A DNA stretch of 64,000 nucleotides from Linepithema humile (Eukaryota; Arthropoda; Insecta; Hymenoptera; Formicidae), in NCBI RefSeq assembly GCF_040581485.1, contig NC_090129.1, forward strand, positions 35,729,078 through 35,793,077, written 5' to 3'. The stretch's first letter is position 1; each line of letters opens with the position of its first letter. Both the position numbers and the translations under genes were made by a program. This document shows positions 37,830 to 48,200 of the stretch, piece by piece. Below the pieces are notes generated by a model that saw only the letters and a list, made by a program, of their open reading frames with translations, ran no database searches and was not told where the DNA came from.

Positions 37830-37970
37830 AATATTCTCACGTCTGTGCCATTTTTGGCCCATTCCCCCATTCCTTGCCCTCTTGCCCATTTATCGCTGAG
37901 CTAAGAAGTAACTTACTTCTTAGGCAAGAAGTGGGGGAATAGGCTAAAAATGGCGCAGACGTAAGAATAC
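37830..37970. mobile_element. Foldback MITE
   Basis: The left arm TTCTCACGTCTGTGCCATTT mirrors AAATGGCGCAGACGTAAGAA, with a second arm pair around CATTCCCCC / GGGGGAATA. Confidence 0.7.
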
Positions 37971-37981
37971 CTACATCTTTC

Positions 37982-38293
37982 ATGGAGGACCTGAAGAGAG
38001 CATTAGACGATCGAGCGTTAACCGCGATGGCCTATGTACCGGAAGCAAAATTCTGGGCGGGAAATTTTGAAATGGTCACAGGCGTAATTTGTTGGTTCCC
38101 AATCTGGGTGATCAACAAATTGTATCTATTTCTTCCGTCTTTCCGGATCTTTCGGAAACCTGAAGGAATATTTTGTTACAAAGTTTTATCATTTTTAAAC
38201 GGTTGTTTAGAACATAACGCTCTACTAAGCATAAAAAAGGCACCTAAAAGTAGCGTTTCCGAAGCATTGTTAATTTTATTTACTCACATGTGA
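37982..38293 (+). CDS. Unrecognised 103-residue ORF
   Basis: Open from ATG at 37982 to TGA. The N-terminal half looks protein-like (MEDLKRALDDRALTAMAYVP); the second half is hydrophobic then basic. There is no homology I can name. It starts directly after a foldback element, so it may be a stranded exon or chance. Low confidence that it is expressed. Confidence 0.2.
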   Translation: MEDLKRALDDRALTAMAYVPEAKFWAGNFEMVTGVICWFPIWVINKLYLFLPSFRIFRKPEGIFCYKVLSFLNGCLEHNALLSIKKAPKSSVSEALLILFTHM

Positions 38294-38394
38294 AAAATTA
38301 TAGATGTATTTATGGATTTCGATTTTGATCGACCACAAATTTTGCAACTACCTTTTTTTTTTTTTTTTTTTTTTTAAATAATTACAATATAAAA

Positions 38395-38498
38395 GGTCTG
38401 TTCCTTTTAGCTAAACTGGCTGCACTAGTTCAGAGTTTATCTTTCTCCTTTCAATGTAGAGGGAAAAAGATAAACTCTGAACTAGTGCAGCCAGTTCA
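38395..38498. mobile_element. MITE family Z, copy 2, truncated
   Basis: Matches 25508-25628 (GGTCTGTTC, CTGCACTAGTTCAGAGTTTA, mirror arm TAAACTCTGAACTAGTGCAG). The right end stops at CAGTTCA and runs directly into retrotransposon leader sequence. Confidence 0.75.
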
Positions 38499-38770
38499 AT
38501 AAAAAACCCGGGTATTCTCTGAGGGTGGTGCTCTAGGGGACTCATTAGAGGAAAGCAAACCTCAATAAAAAACTCGGGCCCACCGGGCATGTTAGCCCAG
38601 TGGGACAGCCGGTCGAGGGGGGAAGCCTGGTTAAAAAGCCTATGGAGATGGAAAACTCCGAATCAAACCGGGGACTTGACCAGTTTTGTCAGCACTCCGG
38701 TGCTTAGGCATAACGGCCGGCCCTCATTGCACGTGGAGGGCGGCTCCTCATATCGGGGGGTTAAAGTTAT
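38499..38770. mobile_element. Fragment of telomeric retrotransposon leader
   Basis: Shares GTTAGCCCAGTGGG, AATAAAAAACCCGGG and GGAAAACTCCGAAT with the 5' leaders of elements B, C and D at 50-60.5 kb. There is no ORF, so it is a fossil piece. Confidence 0.55.
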
Positions 38771-39373
38771 GGGTCGCCATTATTTTTTTTTGTTTGAAAC
38801 CGAGTACCTACGTCGATGCGTCTCGTTGAGAAAAGCAACTTTGGTCCTATAAACATACAGCGGACAACGAATATTTACGGAGTTATAGCTTTTTTTCATC
38901 GCCGATTTTTTGGTTATCGGGGCCTACAACTCGAAAACTATAGGAGATAGAAGATCGGATCATAGCACCTTATTGGCAGGGTATCGAGAGATCTTTCAAT
39001 CCCACCAGGCGGTTTTTCGAAATTCGTAAATTTTTGAAAAAAATTTGGGATGTTGGGGGTAATGGGTCACTACCATTTTCGTTTGAAACCGAGTATCTAC
39101 GTCGATGCGTCTCGTCGAGACAAGCAACTTTGGTCCTATAAACATACAGCGGCCAACTAATAACTACGGAGTTATAGCTCTTTCTCGTCGCCAATTTTTT
39201 GTTTTTTTTTGTTTTTTTTTTGTTTTTTTTGTTATCGGGGCTTATAACTCGGAAATTATAAGAGATAGAAGATCGGACTACAGAACCTTATTCGCAGCGC
39301 ATCGAGAGAGGTCTTTCAATCCTTCCAGGCGCTTTTTCAAAATTCGTAAATTTATGAAGAACTTGGAGAGGTT
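38771..39373. repeat. ~293-bp tandem repeat, two units
   Basis: Unit 1 (38771) and unit 2 (39064) share CGTCGATGCGTCTCGT, AAGCAACTTTGGTCCTATAA, ACGGAGTTATAGCT and GAGATAGAAGATCGGA. The units differ at many positions. A T-rich tract follows TCGCC in both. Confidence 0.7.
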
Positions 39374-40535
39374 TTCTCTTATATCTCCGCAGAAGTTATC
39401 GCTAGAGTCTCGAGGATGGTGCTATTCGACGCAAGTCGATCCTTTCCCACATATTCCTTCATACAACATCGGGGAATTTGCCGTTTTTTGGTAAAAATTA
39501 AAAAACGTTGTTCGACAAACAAACTTAATTACTCCTATTTCTAGCTCATCTGCCAAGTGTTCTCTACCACCAGATACAATTTTATACATCAACACAAACG
39601 TTCCCTCCATTTTTCTCAACTTTTTGTCCAAATTTTTTTTTTTATTTTTGATAAAAAAACTCAATTTCTCCTATGCCAACCTTCTCTGCCAAGTGTTCTC
39701 TACCACCAGGTAAAATTTTATACATCAAAATATCGATCTCTCCATTTACTGAGATGCATGTGAATCGACCTTAATGTTCGGCGCCGGCGATCTCGTTACA
39801 TCATGTTTGCTTATCTGTAATATTTATTACCACGGTTCGTGAAATGCGCGCGCGATATTTCGTTGATTCGTGCCGCTGTATCGATGCTTCGTCCGCGTAT
39901 CGTCTGTGGGTTTGCGATTCTTCTTTCTCCATCCATTTTCTCGCGCCTACGAGTGCTCCTGCGTCATCTCTGCAAAAGAAAAGGGTAATGGGAATCCCGG
40001 AGATACAAAATGTCGAAAAAAAAGTGAGCAGGTAGATCGATAGTACTCGTCGAGACAAGCAACTTTGGCCCTATGAACTATACGGCGGCAAAGCTCGGTT
40101 TGGGCTCACGAGCCCCCGAAAGATTTCGATCGTCGACCTTTTTAATTCGGTAACTCGGTAATTACGGGAGATGGAGGGTCGGACCTCAGGACCTTAATCG
40201 GAGGGCACGGGGAGGTGTTTCGAACGCGCGCGGCCGTTTGCCGAAATTGTAAAATTTTTTTTCTCTTTTCACCCTTCATCCCTTATATCTCGGCGGGGGT
40301 TGGTCGGACGGCCTCGGGACCGGTGGCATTCGACGCAACTCGACCCTTTCCCACGCTACCCTCTATACAAGCGTCTATCTCGAAGGGTTTCCGAGATAAT
40401 TGGAGACAAAGAATTTTCTCGTAAGCGACTTTCGTACGAATTAATTATATTAATTATTTTTTTTCAGGTTCCGAAAAGTGGGGTCCCACGTGTTCGGGAG
40501 GTCGAGAAACGTCGTTGGAACCCGCGAGTTTGGGA

Positions 40536-40566
<31 letters not shown>

Positions 40567-40649
40567 CCCCTTCACAGGTCAGGCGAGACTTTGAAAATTT
40601 CTAATTACAAGTATTAGTGAGGTTGTAATATGTTGTAATATGTTGCCAG
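39374..40649. repeat. Diverged subtelomeric repeat region
   Basis: Holds two copies of TCTGCCAAGTGTTCTCTACC (about 39549 and 39685). A third, diverged unit of the preceding repeat lies at about 40046-40250 (CTCGTCGAGACAAGCAACTT). CTTATATCTC...TTCGACGCAA(C/G)TCGA(C/T)CC blocks occur at about 39379 and 40280. A box GATACAAAATGTCGAAAAAA...GTGAGCAGG at about 40000-40031 recurs at 49070-49098. No gene is seen before 40650. Confidence 0.55.
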
Positions 40650-42671
40650 ATGAAAGTGAATTTAGAGGTGATTCGCAGGGCGAGCACTATTCTATCTATA
40701 AAGGCGTCATCCAACGAGGATCCGGATTATTGGAAAGCCAAATTTTATGAAATGGAAAAGATTGCAATGGAGGAAAAATGCAAATCAAATGCCTATGAAA
40801 CTGAACTAAAAGAGGTCAAAAGGACCTCCACAATTAAAGCGTCTTACGATATAGAAACATCGGATGCTCTTGATGATGACCTGTTGCGTTCTGCTTCTTC
40901 TCATCAGGAGACAAAGAGTGTTTCTCTCAGGAACAGAGAAGTGGTTATGGATACTAACAAAAGACCTGAAGAAGAATGGAATAACTCATCTAGAAATAAA
41001 ATGGACAGACTTGATATGGATCTGGCCATGATACGCACCTTGGATAAACTTGGTGAAGGGATGTCACACCTGATTAGGGAAACGAGATTGCTGAGGGAAG
41101 ACCTAGGCACGCCACGTGAAGTCGTTGGCCCGGTCACGAGTGGCACTCCGGTGATGGCTGCATCTGGAAAAAAGAAAAGAAACATTAATAAATTAAGTGA
41201 TATTGAGTGGGAAGATAATAAATCTCTAAAGTCGGGAGCGTTGCGTAAGGCTAATAATAATAATAATAAGAAGGGGAATAAAACTAAAAATGATAATATT
41301 ACACGAACCGAGCAGGGGGAGGATTCGGCTACTTCAACCGATCTCCTTCAACCTAAACTTAGAAAAGAAGTTGTCTTTGTGGAGGACACACGCGGTAGGC
41401 ACCTGAATAAAGTGAACCCGTCGTATTTGATGACAAGTGTCAGTGAAGACGAAATAATCAATCATAATAGTAGGTATGAACAAGGTAGATTATCAGTGAA
41501 TAACTCTGTAACTAAACGTTCTTATAAAGAGGTGGTTGAGTCTAGTCCCAGACGGGATCCGAAGAGAAGTGTTCCGCGGATTTCAGAAGGTAGAGAGACA
41601 TTAAGCTCCCTGAAAAAAAAGTACCTAGTACAGCAGAAGTTTCTATACTCTTAGATGAATCTGAATTGACGTACTCTAGTTTGTTAAGCAGGGCAAGGGA
41701 AAAAATGTCGCTCAGTGATCTGAACATCTCGGACACTCGCTTAAAAAGGGCAGCAAATGGGGGAATTATATTAGAGATTCCCGGGGATGATGCGGGAGCT
41801 AAAGTGGACAGACTCTGTGACAAGCTCAGGGCTCTGTTCGTTGACGATAAGGGTGTCTTTATTCGAAGACCGACTAAATTAACACAACTTAGGGTATCGG
41901 GAATGGATGACTCTATCACTGTTTCGGAGATAAAAGATCATTTGTCGCGAATTGGTGAGTGCACTGTAGGTGACATTTCGTGTGGAAACATTAGATACGT
42001 TCGGGGAGGCCTGGGGGTATTATTTCTAAGATGCCCAGTCTCGACAGCTGTTAAAATGCTCGAATCTGAGAAAATGAATATTGGTTGGTCGACCATCCGG
42101 GTGGAAGCACTTAGGGCAAGGCCACTGCAATGCTTCCGCTGTTTAGCAGTGAGGCATACCGTGCAGAGGTGCCCGAGTACGGTGATACGGCGTTTCAGCT
42201 GCTATCGTTGCGGAGAGACAGACCATAAGGCTTCGGAATGCGCTAATAAGATAAATTGCCCCGTGTGCAGAGACAGGGGCCTGAGCTCGGGACACTTGGT
42301 CGGCAGTGTTGCGTGTAAACCTGTCCCACCGGTAAGGATTGTTCGCTCTGTAGCGAACGAAGAATCGGCGAATCGCATCCAGCAGGGGAAACCAGGTCCT
42401 TTTGAACCTGAAACAATGAAAAGAGATAAAAATCCGGCAGATAATAAGAAAGATAACAAAGTGGGGAGAGAAAAAAAAAAAAAAAAAAAAAAAGACCAGG
42501 GCTGAAAGAGTCGCTGATCTTGACCTCGATGCTCCTTCTACTTCCAGAGAGGGATTTGGTGGCGACACGGGGAAATCTCGACGGCGGATTCCCTCGGATT
42601 CATCCATCGATGATGACATGGACATGGACATGGACATGGAATTCATGGAGGCAGATATGTTTCCATTTTGA
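40650..42671 (+). pseudogene. Orphan gag-like ORF1 with two homopolymer frameshifts, no reverse transcriptase
   Basis: ORF1 of the R1-clade (telomeric) type. The reading frame runs 40650 to about 41620, shifts -1 at an A8 run (CTGAAAAAAAAGTAC), continues to the A-tract at 42472-42493, shifts again, and ends with TGA at 42669-42671. It ends in an acidic DDDMDMDMDMEF tail. The central domain (LRVSGMDDSITVSEIKDHLS) and three zinc knuckles (CFRCLAVRHTVQRC, CYRCGETDHKASEC, CPVCRDRGL..H..C) match the gags of elements A, B and D. Similarity to element D gag begins exactly at the ATG, which follows TTGCCAG, a splice-acceptor-like sequence. No ORF2 follows. It could be a decayed element, a captured gag exon, or an intact gene with assembly errors in homopolymers. 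Confidence 0.7.
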
Positions 42672-42972
42672 GAGGTTTTCATCCAGAGAGTGTAAATAAA
42701 TAGTAAGGGTGCCTCTTCCGCATATCCCGCTGGGAAACAGCTTATGTGCATCATCATATGGTAGTTATGTCAAGTTACAGGGGCGCTATAGTCATAAGAG
42801 TGTTGTACAACTTAGACATAGAGAACATTTATATTTATAAGGTTTAGTTAGTTTTAGCTTAAGTTTAGTTTAGTTAATTAGTTAATTAATTAATTAAATT
42901 AAAAGAACTTGATTCAATTGAAGTAAGACAGTAATATGGACGTACTTATATATATATATATATATATATATA
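42672..42972. other. Spacer with (TA)n
   Basis: AT-rich sequence with TTAGTTTAG / TTAATTAA words and a (TA)n run at about 42948-42972 that directly abuts element A. No poly(A) tail marks an end for the preceding ORF1. Confidence 0.5.
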
Positions 42973-45206
42973 AACATGGTAGTTGGAGGGAAGGGTGTGT
43001 ATGCCCCAACAGCAGAGGCAGGAAAGTATATGTGACAGAGGGCCGCAGGCGCACAAACATACTTCGCTCAGACAGCGAGCAAGAGAAAGAAGATGAATCC
43101 GACCAAGAGGAGGAATCTGAAACAACGACAGCGACAGTTGCGACAACAGCAGCGACAGTAGCGACAGTAGCGACGACAGCAGTAGAAGGAATGGCGGCGA
43201 GCCAAACTGAGAAAAAGAGAGGTCGAGGTCGCCCTCCAACGACCTATGAATACGTAGGGCTTGCCAAAGCCAAAAAGAGAGTTGCCGAATTGGAGCAGGA
43301 AGAGCTTGAGAGACGAGCGGAACTAGAACTCCTGGACAGCATGGCCCTCAAACGAAAGGAGGAAGAAGAAATGAGGAGCAAGCTACATCGAGGTATGGTG
43401 CAGGATATTCTCACTCAACCATCGAAAAGCAGTGAAAAACTACAGGACACCTGTGACAGGAGAATTCTCCTGACCTCAGTGGGAAATGCAGTGGGCACGA
43501 TCAAAGAAGTTGCAGTCAAATCTGGCAATCTCAAGGGCACATATGTTAAAGCTCTAAGAATCGCGACCCAACAGATCTCAACGGCGATGGAGACTCTGGC
43601 CAATCTTACCGCCAGCGACGAAATCACTAGGCTCGAGAAAGAGAACAACCAGCTAAAAAAAGAGATGGAATCTCTACGAGAAGAAATGCGAGAACTTCGC
43701 GAGCAAGTCAAGGCGCAGAAGACAAGCAGCTTTGCCATAAAAGGCAGGAGTCCCTCTCCGTATGCAATGGAAGAGGACGTGTGTATGGAAGAGAGAGAAA
43801 GAAAAAGAGAGTCACGTCCACGCAGACTCTCTCTCCCACCCCCCCCAACCCCGCTACAGGGTGACTCCTCACAACCTTTGGCGAAGATGACGGGGGATAT
43901 CATCAGACAGGTGGGAGAGATGATCAATGCGAGATTTGAGGCCATACAATCTCGCCTACTCCCAGAGGAGAAACTAAGACCACCCCTGGGAGTTAAAGGA
44001 GTCTCCAAGGGCCCACAGCCTCCTAAGGAAACGATCCAGAAGAAAAAGGAGAACCCGAAAAAGACCTCCAAGAAGAAAGCGGCAGATAAAAACAGTGGGG
44101 GACCCCCCACACCTGTAACTATGTCGCAAGAGGCCCCCGCCAGTAAAAACACCTCAAAAAAGGTCACTCCTGCGGTGACCTTCGTCGAGGTGCTTAAGAG
44201 AGGGAAGCACCTAAAGGTAAAGCCCGCCCTGACAGCGGAAAAAGGACAAGCCAGCAAACCGGCAACCAACAAAGGACCGGGCGGTGTCAAGCCAAAAGAC
44301 AGAGACGGTGACGCGAGCGCGAAGAAGAAAAAGACGAGAGCGCCGCGCCAAACTGCGGCGGTGGTACTAACCATCCCCCCGGAGACGGAGGAGAAACATT
44401 CCTGGGAGAAGATCCTCTCTGAAGCAAGGAAGAGGGTCCCTCTCAAGGAAATCGAGGTCGACTACTTAAGGAGCAGACCGACGAGAAGTGGAGGATACCT
44501 CATGGAGGTTCCAGGAGAAAGAAGCAACGCAAAGGCGGACAAATTGGCGGATCGACTGAGAGAAACGATCGGAGTCCAAATGAGGATCCAAATAAGCAGA
44601 CCGGTTGCCCGATCCGAGCTGCGCATACAAGGAGTGGACATCTCGGTCACGGAAGAGGAATTAAAACTCGCCGTGGCCGAGGCCGGGGGCTGCCCCGAGC
44701 ACGAGGTGCAGGTAGGCACCCGCAGAATTGTGGCATCACAGAAGGCCGGATACTGGCTCAGGTGCCCTGTGAAAGCCGCAGCCAAACTGGCGGCACTAGG
44801 GAAGTTAAGAGTGGGATGGACGATGGCAAAGATAGAGCCACTGAGAGCCCGCCCACTACAATGTTTCCGCTGCCTGGAGGCAGGACACACGAGGCAGCAG
44901 TGCACAGCGGAGGTGGACCGAAGCGATAGATGTTACCGTTGCGGGCAGGGGGGACACTTGGCGGCTGCATGTAACGCGGCCCCCAAGTGCCCCCTTTGTA
45001 CAGATCTGGGACGGCCCAATAATCATAGGTTGGGGTCAAAAGTATGTGCCCCTCCCCCCAAAAGGGGGAGAGGTAATGCGAAAAGAAAAGGGGTAGGAGA
45101 GGAGAGAGTGGGTGGACAAGAGGCTCTACCCACTCCCTCCTCTGGGGTGGATACTCTCTCCCGCGTGTTGAATAGCGGCCTGGAGGAGGCCATGGACACG
45201 GCCTAA
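42936..45206 (+). CDS. Element A ORF1 (gag-like RNA-binding protein), N-terminus probably truncated
   Basis: Open frame of 756 residues. The first ~13 codons are the (TA)n tract, so the true element sequence starts near residue 14 and the native Met is likely missing. MAASQTEKKRGRGRPP at 43191 is a usable internal start. Layout: acidic Ser/Glu stretch, AT-hook-like RGRGRPP, coiled coil near residues 230-270 (LEKENNQLKKEMESLREEMR), basic Pro/Lys-rich middle, then the conserved domain (SGGYLMEVPGE ... LRIQGVDISVTEEELK). Three CCHC knuckles close it (CFRCLEAGHTRQQC, CYRCGQGGHLAAAC, CPLCTDLGRPNNH..C). Such proteins package element RNA and, in telomeric members, target it to chromosome ends. The stop TAA is 2 bases from the ORF2 ATG. 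Confidence 0.85.
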   Translation: MDVLIYIYIYIYKHGSWREGCVCPNSRGRKVYVTEGRRRTNILRSDSEQEKEDESDQEEESETTTATVATTAATVATVATTAVEGMAASQTEKKRGRGRPPTTYEYVGLAKAKKRVAELEQEELERRAELELLDSMALKRKEEEEMRSKLHRGMVQDILTQPSKSSEKLQDTCDRRILLTSVGNAVGTIKEVAVKSGNLKGTYVKALRIATQQISTAMETLANLTASDEITRLEKENNQLKKEMESLREEMRELREQVKAQKTSSFAIKGRSPSPYAMEEDVCMEERERKRESRPRRLSLPPPPTPLQGDSSQPLAKMTGDIIRQVGEMINARFEAIQSRLLPEEKLRPPLGVKGVSKGPQPPKETIQKKKENPKKTSKKKAADKNSGGPPTPVTMSQEAPASKNTSKKVTPAVTFVEVLKRGKHLKVKPALTAEKGQASKPATNKGPGGVKPKDRDGDASAKKKKTRAPRQTAAVVLTIPPETEEKHSWEKILSEARKRVPLKEIEVDYLRSRPTRSGGYLMEVPGERSNAKADKLADRLRETIGVQMRIQISRPVARSELRIQGVDISVTEEELKLAVAEAGGCPEHEVQVGTRRIVASQKAGYWLRCPVKAAAKLAALGKLRVGWTMAKIEPLRARPLQCFRCLEAGHTRQQCTAEVDRSDRCYRCGQGGHLAAACNAAPKCPLCTDLGRPNNHRLGSKVCAPPPKRGRGNAKRKGVGEERVGGQEALPTPSSGVDTLSRVLNSGLEEAMDTA

Positions 45207-45208
45207 AA

Positions 45209-48200
45209 ATGGCGGTCCATGGCGTCCTTCAGGCAAACCTCAACCGCTCCGCTGCGGCGCAGGACCTCTTTGTTCAGCGCCTGGTGGAGTGGAGAACTGG
45301 CCTGGCCATAGTGGCCGAGCCGTACGCGGTCCCGACCAGGTCGAACTGGATCGGGAGTGCGTGCGGCTTGGCGGCCATCGTAGGAGAAGGCGGCCGCGAG
45401 GCCCTTCCCCTCTCCAAAGCGGGAGGGGGGAGGGGCTTTGCGATCGCAAGATGGGGGGAAATGTTAGTGGTGGGAGTGTACCTCTCGCCGAATCGGACGC
45501 TCGCCCTATTCGAGGGGGAACTGGGAGAGCTAGAGGCGGCGATTAGGCTGCTTCCGGCCCTCCCAATCATAGTGGCCGGGGATTTCAACGCCAAACACTC
45601 GGCGTGGGGATCTCCGGTCACGGACGCGAGGGGCGAGACGCTCGACCGGTGGGTGGCGGGGCTGGGCCTCGGCGTGATCAGCCGAGGATCGGCCCTCACC
45701 TGCGTCAGGCACAATGGGGGCTCGGTAATAGATGTGACGTTTGCATGCCCCCGCGCCTCGCGCATGGTGTCCGGGTGGGGCGTGATGGAGGAGGAGGAGA
45801 CACTCTCCGATCATCGGTATGTGAGATTCGCGGTCTCCGATCCCTCCCTCGGAGCCCTGCTCGGACTGCCCACCGGCGGCGGGAGGGAGACTTCCACCAA
45901 ATGGGCGCAGAGACGCCTAAACCGGGACCTGCTTATGGCAGCCGCTGTCGTGGAGGCTTGGGTCCTCGACGCTAGACCCAGGGTGTTAGAGGACGTCGAC
46001 GAGGGGGCCGCCTGGCTCCGGGGGGCCATGGAGCGAATCTGTGACATGGCTATGCCCCGGATACGGGCGGCCCCCCGCCGACGGGGGGTGTACTGGTGGA
46101 CGCCCGAGCTCTCACGGCTGAGAGAGGAGTGTAACCGGGCGCGCCGCCGGTACACCCATCGCCGTAGACGGCAGGATCGGGACGCGGATACGGCAGCGGC
46201 CCCGCTGTGGGAGTCTTACAATTTGGCTCGTAAGGCTCTTCAGCGGGCCATAAGGCAGGCCAAGGCTAGTGCCTGGGAGGAGCTCGTTGGGACGATCGAC
46301 GAGGATCCGTGGGGGAGGCCGTATAAAATCGTTAGGAAAAAGTTGCGCGACAGTGGCCCCCCCACGACCGAGCGGTTGGATCCCCGGCTCCTGGGGGACA
46401 TCGTTGCGGCCCTGTTCCCTCTGGGGCGGGACTGCGACGACCCCTCGGGAGTAGCCCCCGTCCGGGAGCCGAACAACTGGACGGAGGAGCTGGGGATCAC
46501 GCCCGGCGAGCTCAAAGGGGCCGTCGACCGGATCAAGGCGAAGAAAACGGCGCCGGGTCCGGACGGCGTCCCCGCCAGGGCGCTGGCCTTGGCCTCAGGG
46601 GCCCTGGGAGACGGTCTGAGGCATCTGCTCAACAGATGCCTCGAGACCGGGCGATTTCCCCACGAGTGGAAGAGGGCCAGGCTAGTTCTGATCCCTAAGG
46701 AGGGTAGGCCCGCCGGGTCCCCCTCGGCATACCGCCCCATTTGTTTATTAAATGAAGCGGGAAAGATGTTTGAGCGCATCATCGCGACGCGAATCAACGA
46801 CTGCCTGTCGCGGGTGGGACCCGATCTGGCCGACTGCCAGTACGGATTCCGCGGGGGTCGCTCGACTATCGATGCGATTCAACGCGTAAGGACCTTCGCG
46901 GATGAAGCTGTTTCCCGGGGGATGGTGGTGATCGCGGTGTCCTTGGACATCGCCAATGCCTTCAACACCATCCCCTGGGAATGCATACGCCGGGCGCTCG
47001 TCTATCACCGGATGCCCGCGTATGTGCGGTCGGTCGTCGGGGACTACCTCAGCGACAGGTGGCTCACATACCCGGGAAAATACGGGGCGGAACACCGGAG
47101 GGGGGTTCGATGCGGGGTCCCGCAGGGATCGGTGCTGGGACCGATACTGTGGGACCTCGCATACGACGGAGTATTGCGGGCTGCCCTCCTGAGGGGGCTC
47201 GGTGTCGTCTGCTATGCGGACGACACCTTGCTCCTAGCGCGGGGGAGGGACTGGGGCGAGACGAGCAGGCTCGCCACAGCCGGGGTGGAACTCCTCGTGG
47301 GCAGGATCAGGGGGCTGGGTCTCAACGTGGCGCTGCGAAAGACCGAGGCGGTGTGGTTCGCGGGGCCGCGAGTGAGGGGACCGCCACGGGGGACCCGGCT
47401 CCTGATAGAGGGTACCGGGGTCGAGGTCCGGGCACAGATGAAGTATCTGGGCCTGGTCCTCGACAGCCGGTGGAGTTTCGAGCCGCACTTCACGCGCTTG
47501 GCCCCCCGAATAAGGGCCGCGGCCTTCTGCCTGCGGCGCCTCATGGTCAATCTCGGGGGGCCGGGGGAGGGAGCACGTCGCCTCTACAACGGGGCGGTCC
47601 AAAGTATGGCCCTATATGGGGACCCTATTTGGGCGGAGAAAATGGCGGCCAGTCGGCGCTGCCTGTCGATAATACGACAGACGCAGCGCTGCCTGGCCGT
47701 CGGTATAATAAGGGGGTACCGGACCGTCTCGTGGGAGGCGGCGTGTATAATCGCGGGATCGCTTCCGTGGACCCTCGCGGCGGCGATGTACTCGGACCTT
47801 TACTGGGACCGGGTGCGTCGCCGGCGGGAGGGACCTGGTGGGAAGATCGGAGCTGGCAACTCGCGAAGGGAGGAAGTGCGGCGGTTCCACACCCGGCGAC
47901 GCTACATAGGAATCTGGGAGGGGGATGTCGTCCATACGACATCCAGATCAGGGGCGCGCGTCGCCGGGGCCATCCGCCCGGTGTTCAAAGACTGGGTGGA
48001 TGGACGGCCGGGACAACTTACGTTTAGATTGGTGCAGGTGCTCACCGGACACGGATGTTTCGGGGAGTACCTGCACCGCATAGGGAGAGAGCCCACGGGG
48101 GGTTGTCACCATTGCGGGGGTACCGGGGACACGGCGGACCACATCCTGCTGGAATGCCCAGCATGGGATGGGGGACGCCGTGTCCTCCGGGACTCGCTCC

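Noticed and set aside
38595..38700. HDV-like ribozyme in the fossil leader
   Set aside because: The conserved CCAC-CTTGTC-GTGG core and J4/2 motif are absent; only downstream leader sequence remains.
43415..44446. 343-residue minus-strand ORF, hydrophobic, membrane-protein-like
   Set aside because: It is opposite the charged, Lys/Glu-rich ORF1 of element A; hydrophobicity is the expected antisense effect.
46981..48027. 348-residue plus-strand Gly/Arg-rich ORF inside element A ORF2
   Set aside because: Alternative frame of GC-rich reverse transcriptase sequence, low complexity.
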